A stretch of 54,026 bases of DNA, taken from the NCBI GenBank assembly GCA_949289005.1, contig CASEMQ010000019.1, positions 1 to 54,026 of the forward strand. Direction: 5' to 3'. This document shows, piece after piece, positions 53,541 through 54,026 of this stretch. Every line of letters starts with the position of its first letter. Positions within the stretch are counted from its first letter, which is position 1. Source of the DNA: an uncultured Lentisphaeraceae bacterium (GTDB lineage: Bacteria > Verrucomicrobiota > Kiritimatiellia > RFP12 > DVOR01). A program made the translations under genes and the position numbers. The notes beneath the pieces were generated by a model. It made no database searches. It worked only from the letters and a program-made list of their open reading frames with translations, and was not told the DNA's origin.

Positions 53541-54026
53541 TAGACACCCCCGGCGACAACTTTACGAGCAATCAAAAACGCAGAGATGCAACAACAAGCC
53601 AACCAAAGATAATCGAACATGGACTTGATTACAGGCCCGGCAGTGTCCCAAATCCCTTCCCTAAACGCCTCATATGCTTCCCCCACGTCAAAATCCATCC
53701 CTTCACCGAAGTTAATCACCGTAGACCCACCACCCAAGCCCCCGGTAGGGGCGGAATACGACATCTTCCAGATATTGCCAACATAACGATCCTTCACGGA
53801 AGAATAATCCAACTGTCCTACTCGATTGGTCGAAATTAGTTGGGAAAGATACGCAAAATCATTCGTCGTCACCGGCGTGATATCGCGCATTTCAGCCGCA
53901 GTAGACCCCACGGCGGCGGACATCTGGATCTGAATGGCCCCGTTACTGGAGACCGTCGGAAACGTCCCCTTGTCCCAGTCTTTAACGTCATCCGGAGAGC
54001 CCCAATAACGCGGCAATGCCCCGACA
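53540..54026 (-). CDS. C-terminal part of a phage adsorption-like (pIII-type) protein, cut by window edge
   Basis: The frame is open to the right edge; an in-frame TTG at 54016 is not needed as a start. The visible 162 residues are polar with a glycine stretch (APTGGLGGGSTVINFG). They end in one membrane helix (YLWLACCCISAFLIA) followed by a short basic tail, which is the C-terminal anchor layout of pIII-type receptor-binding proteins. The stop overlaps the pVI-like start. The assignment rests on position and topology. Confidence 0.6.
   Translation of the reverse strand, partial: VGALPRYWGSPDDVKDWDKGTFPTVSSNGAIQIQMSAAVGSTAAEMRDITPVTTNDFAYLSQLISTNRVGQLDYSSVKDRYVGNIWKMSYSAPTGGLGGGSTVINFGEGMDFDVGEAYEAFREGIWDTAGPVIKSMFDYLWLACCCISAFLIARKVVAGGV

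Larger units (their letters stand above)
50053..54026 (-). mobile_element. Partial inovirus-like (filamentous phage) prophage, truncated by the window end
   Basis: Six co-directional genes match the usual filamentous-phage order: adsorption-like protein, pVI-like membrane protein, Zot/pI assembly ATPase, a membrane-anchored protein, a serine recombinase and a HUH Rep. The first four overlap by one to several bases. Major coat protein and secretin genes are not seen and may lie beyond the window. No flanking direct repeat could be identified. Confidence 0.82.

Overview
The window looks like a chromosome piece from a GC-rich Gram-negative bacterium of the PVC group, most plausibly Kiritimatiellota or a related Verrucomicrobiota lineage. 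This placement is inferred from gene content: HzsA-related PD40 proteins with CxxCH haem motifs, a giant BspA-type leucine-rich-repeat protein, exported Rhs proteins with lipoprotein partners, and tightly overlapping ATGA/GTGA gene junctions. No rRNA or marker phylogeny is available here.

Positions 1-24.9 kb are ordinary chromosome, mostly on the plus strand. They hold GDP-fucose synthesis (gmd, fcl), an NfeD/SPFH membrane pair, RNase III, an RlmI-like methyltransferase, two secreted haem-motif beta-propeller proteins, rlmB, a CDP-alcohol phosphatidyltransferase, a CapD/PglF-type sugar-nucleotide dehydratase, an isopropylmalate dehydrogenase family member and a polyprenyl synthase. A minus-strand block follows (PTS EIIA with a helix-turn-helix, a lipoprotein, a stand-alone AICAR transformylase, tRNA-Arg). 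Then come an EamA transporter, a four-S1-domain protein, a GH18 glycosidase and a phosphomannomutase. A strong bidirectional hairpin at 24.86 kb separates this from the accessory half.

Positions 24.9-32.0 kb are one gene on the minus strand: a 2,378-residue exported BspA-like repeat protein. A DDE insertion sequence (32.44-33.72 kb) follows; it cuts the last member of an Rhs array.

Positions 33.7-50.1 kb are the most interesting region: an array of Rhs toxin modules, all on the minus strand. One near-complete Rhs gene (signal peptide, YD repeats, HExxH metallopeptidase-like tip) carries an apparent one-base frameshift. Around it lie four partial Rhs genes that keep only the end of the core plus a different C-terminal tip, one truncated core piece, and one tip with almost no core. 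Each tip is followed at once by a small gene whose product is a lipoprotein, a signal-peptide protein or a membrane protein, which fits immunity proteins guarding the envelope. Three tips show a His-then-Cys arrangement like permuted papain folds and one shows a caspase-like His/Cys dyad, so the locus looks like a bank of envelope-acting peptidases or amidases.

Positions 50.05 kb to the end hold part of a filamentous-phage (inovirus-like) prophage on the minus strand: a probable adsorption protein (cut by the window edge), a pVI-like membrane protein, a Zot/pI ATPase, a membrane-anchored protein, a serine recombinase and a HUH rolling-circle Rep. The Rep gene overlaps the start of the caspase-like Rhs tip, so the phage either inserted at the array or carries a toxin/immunity module.
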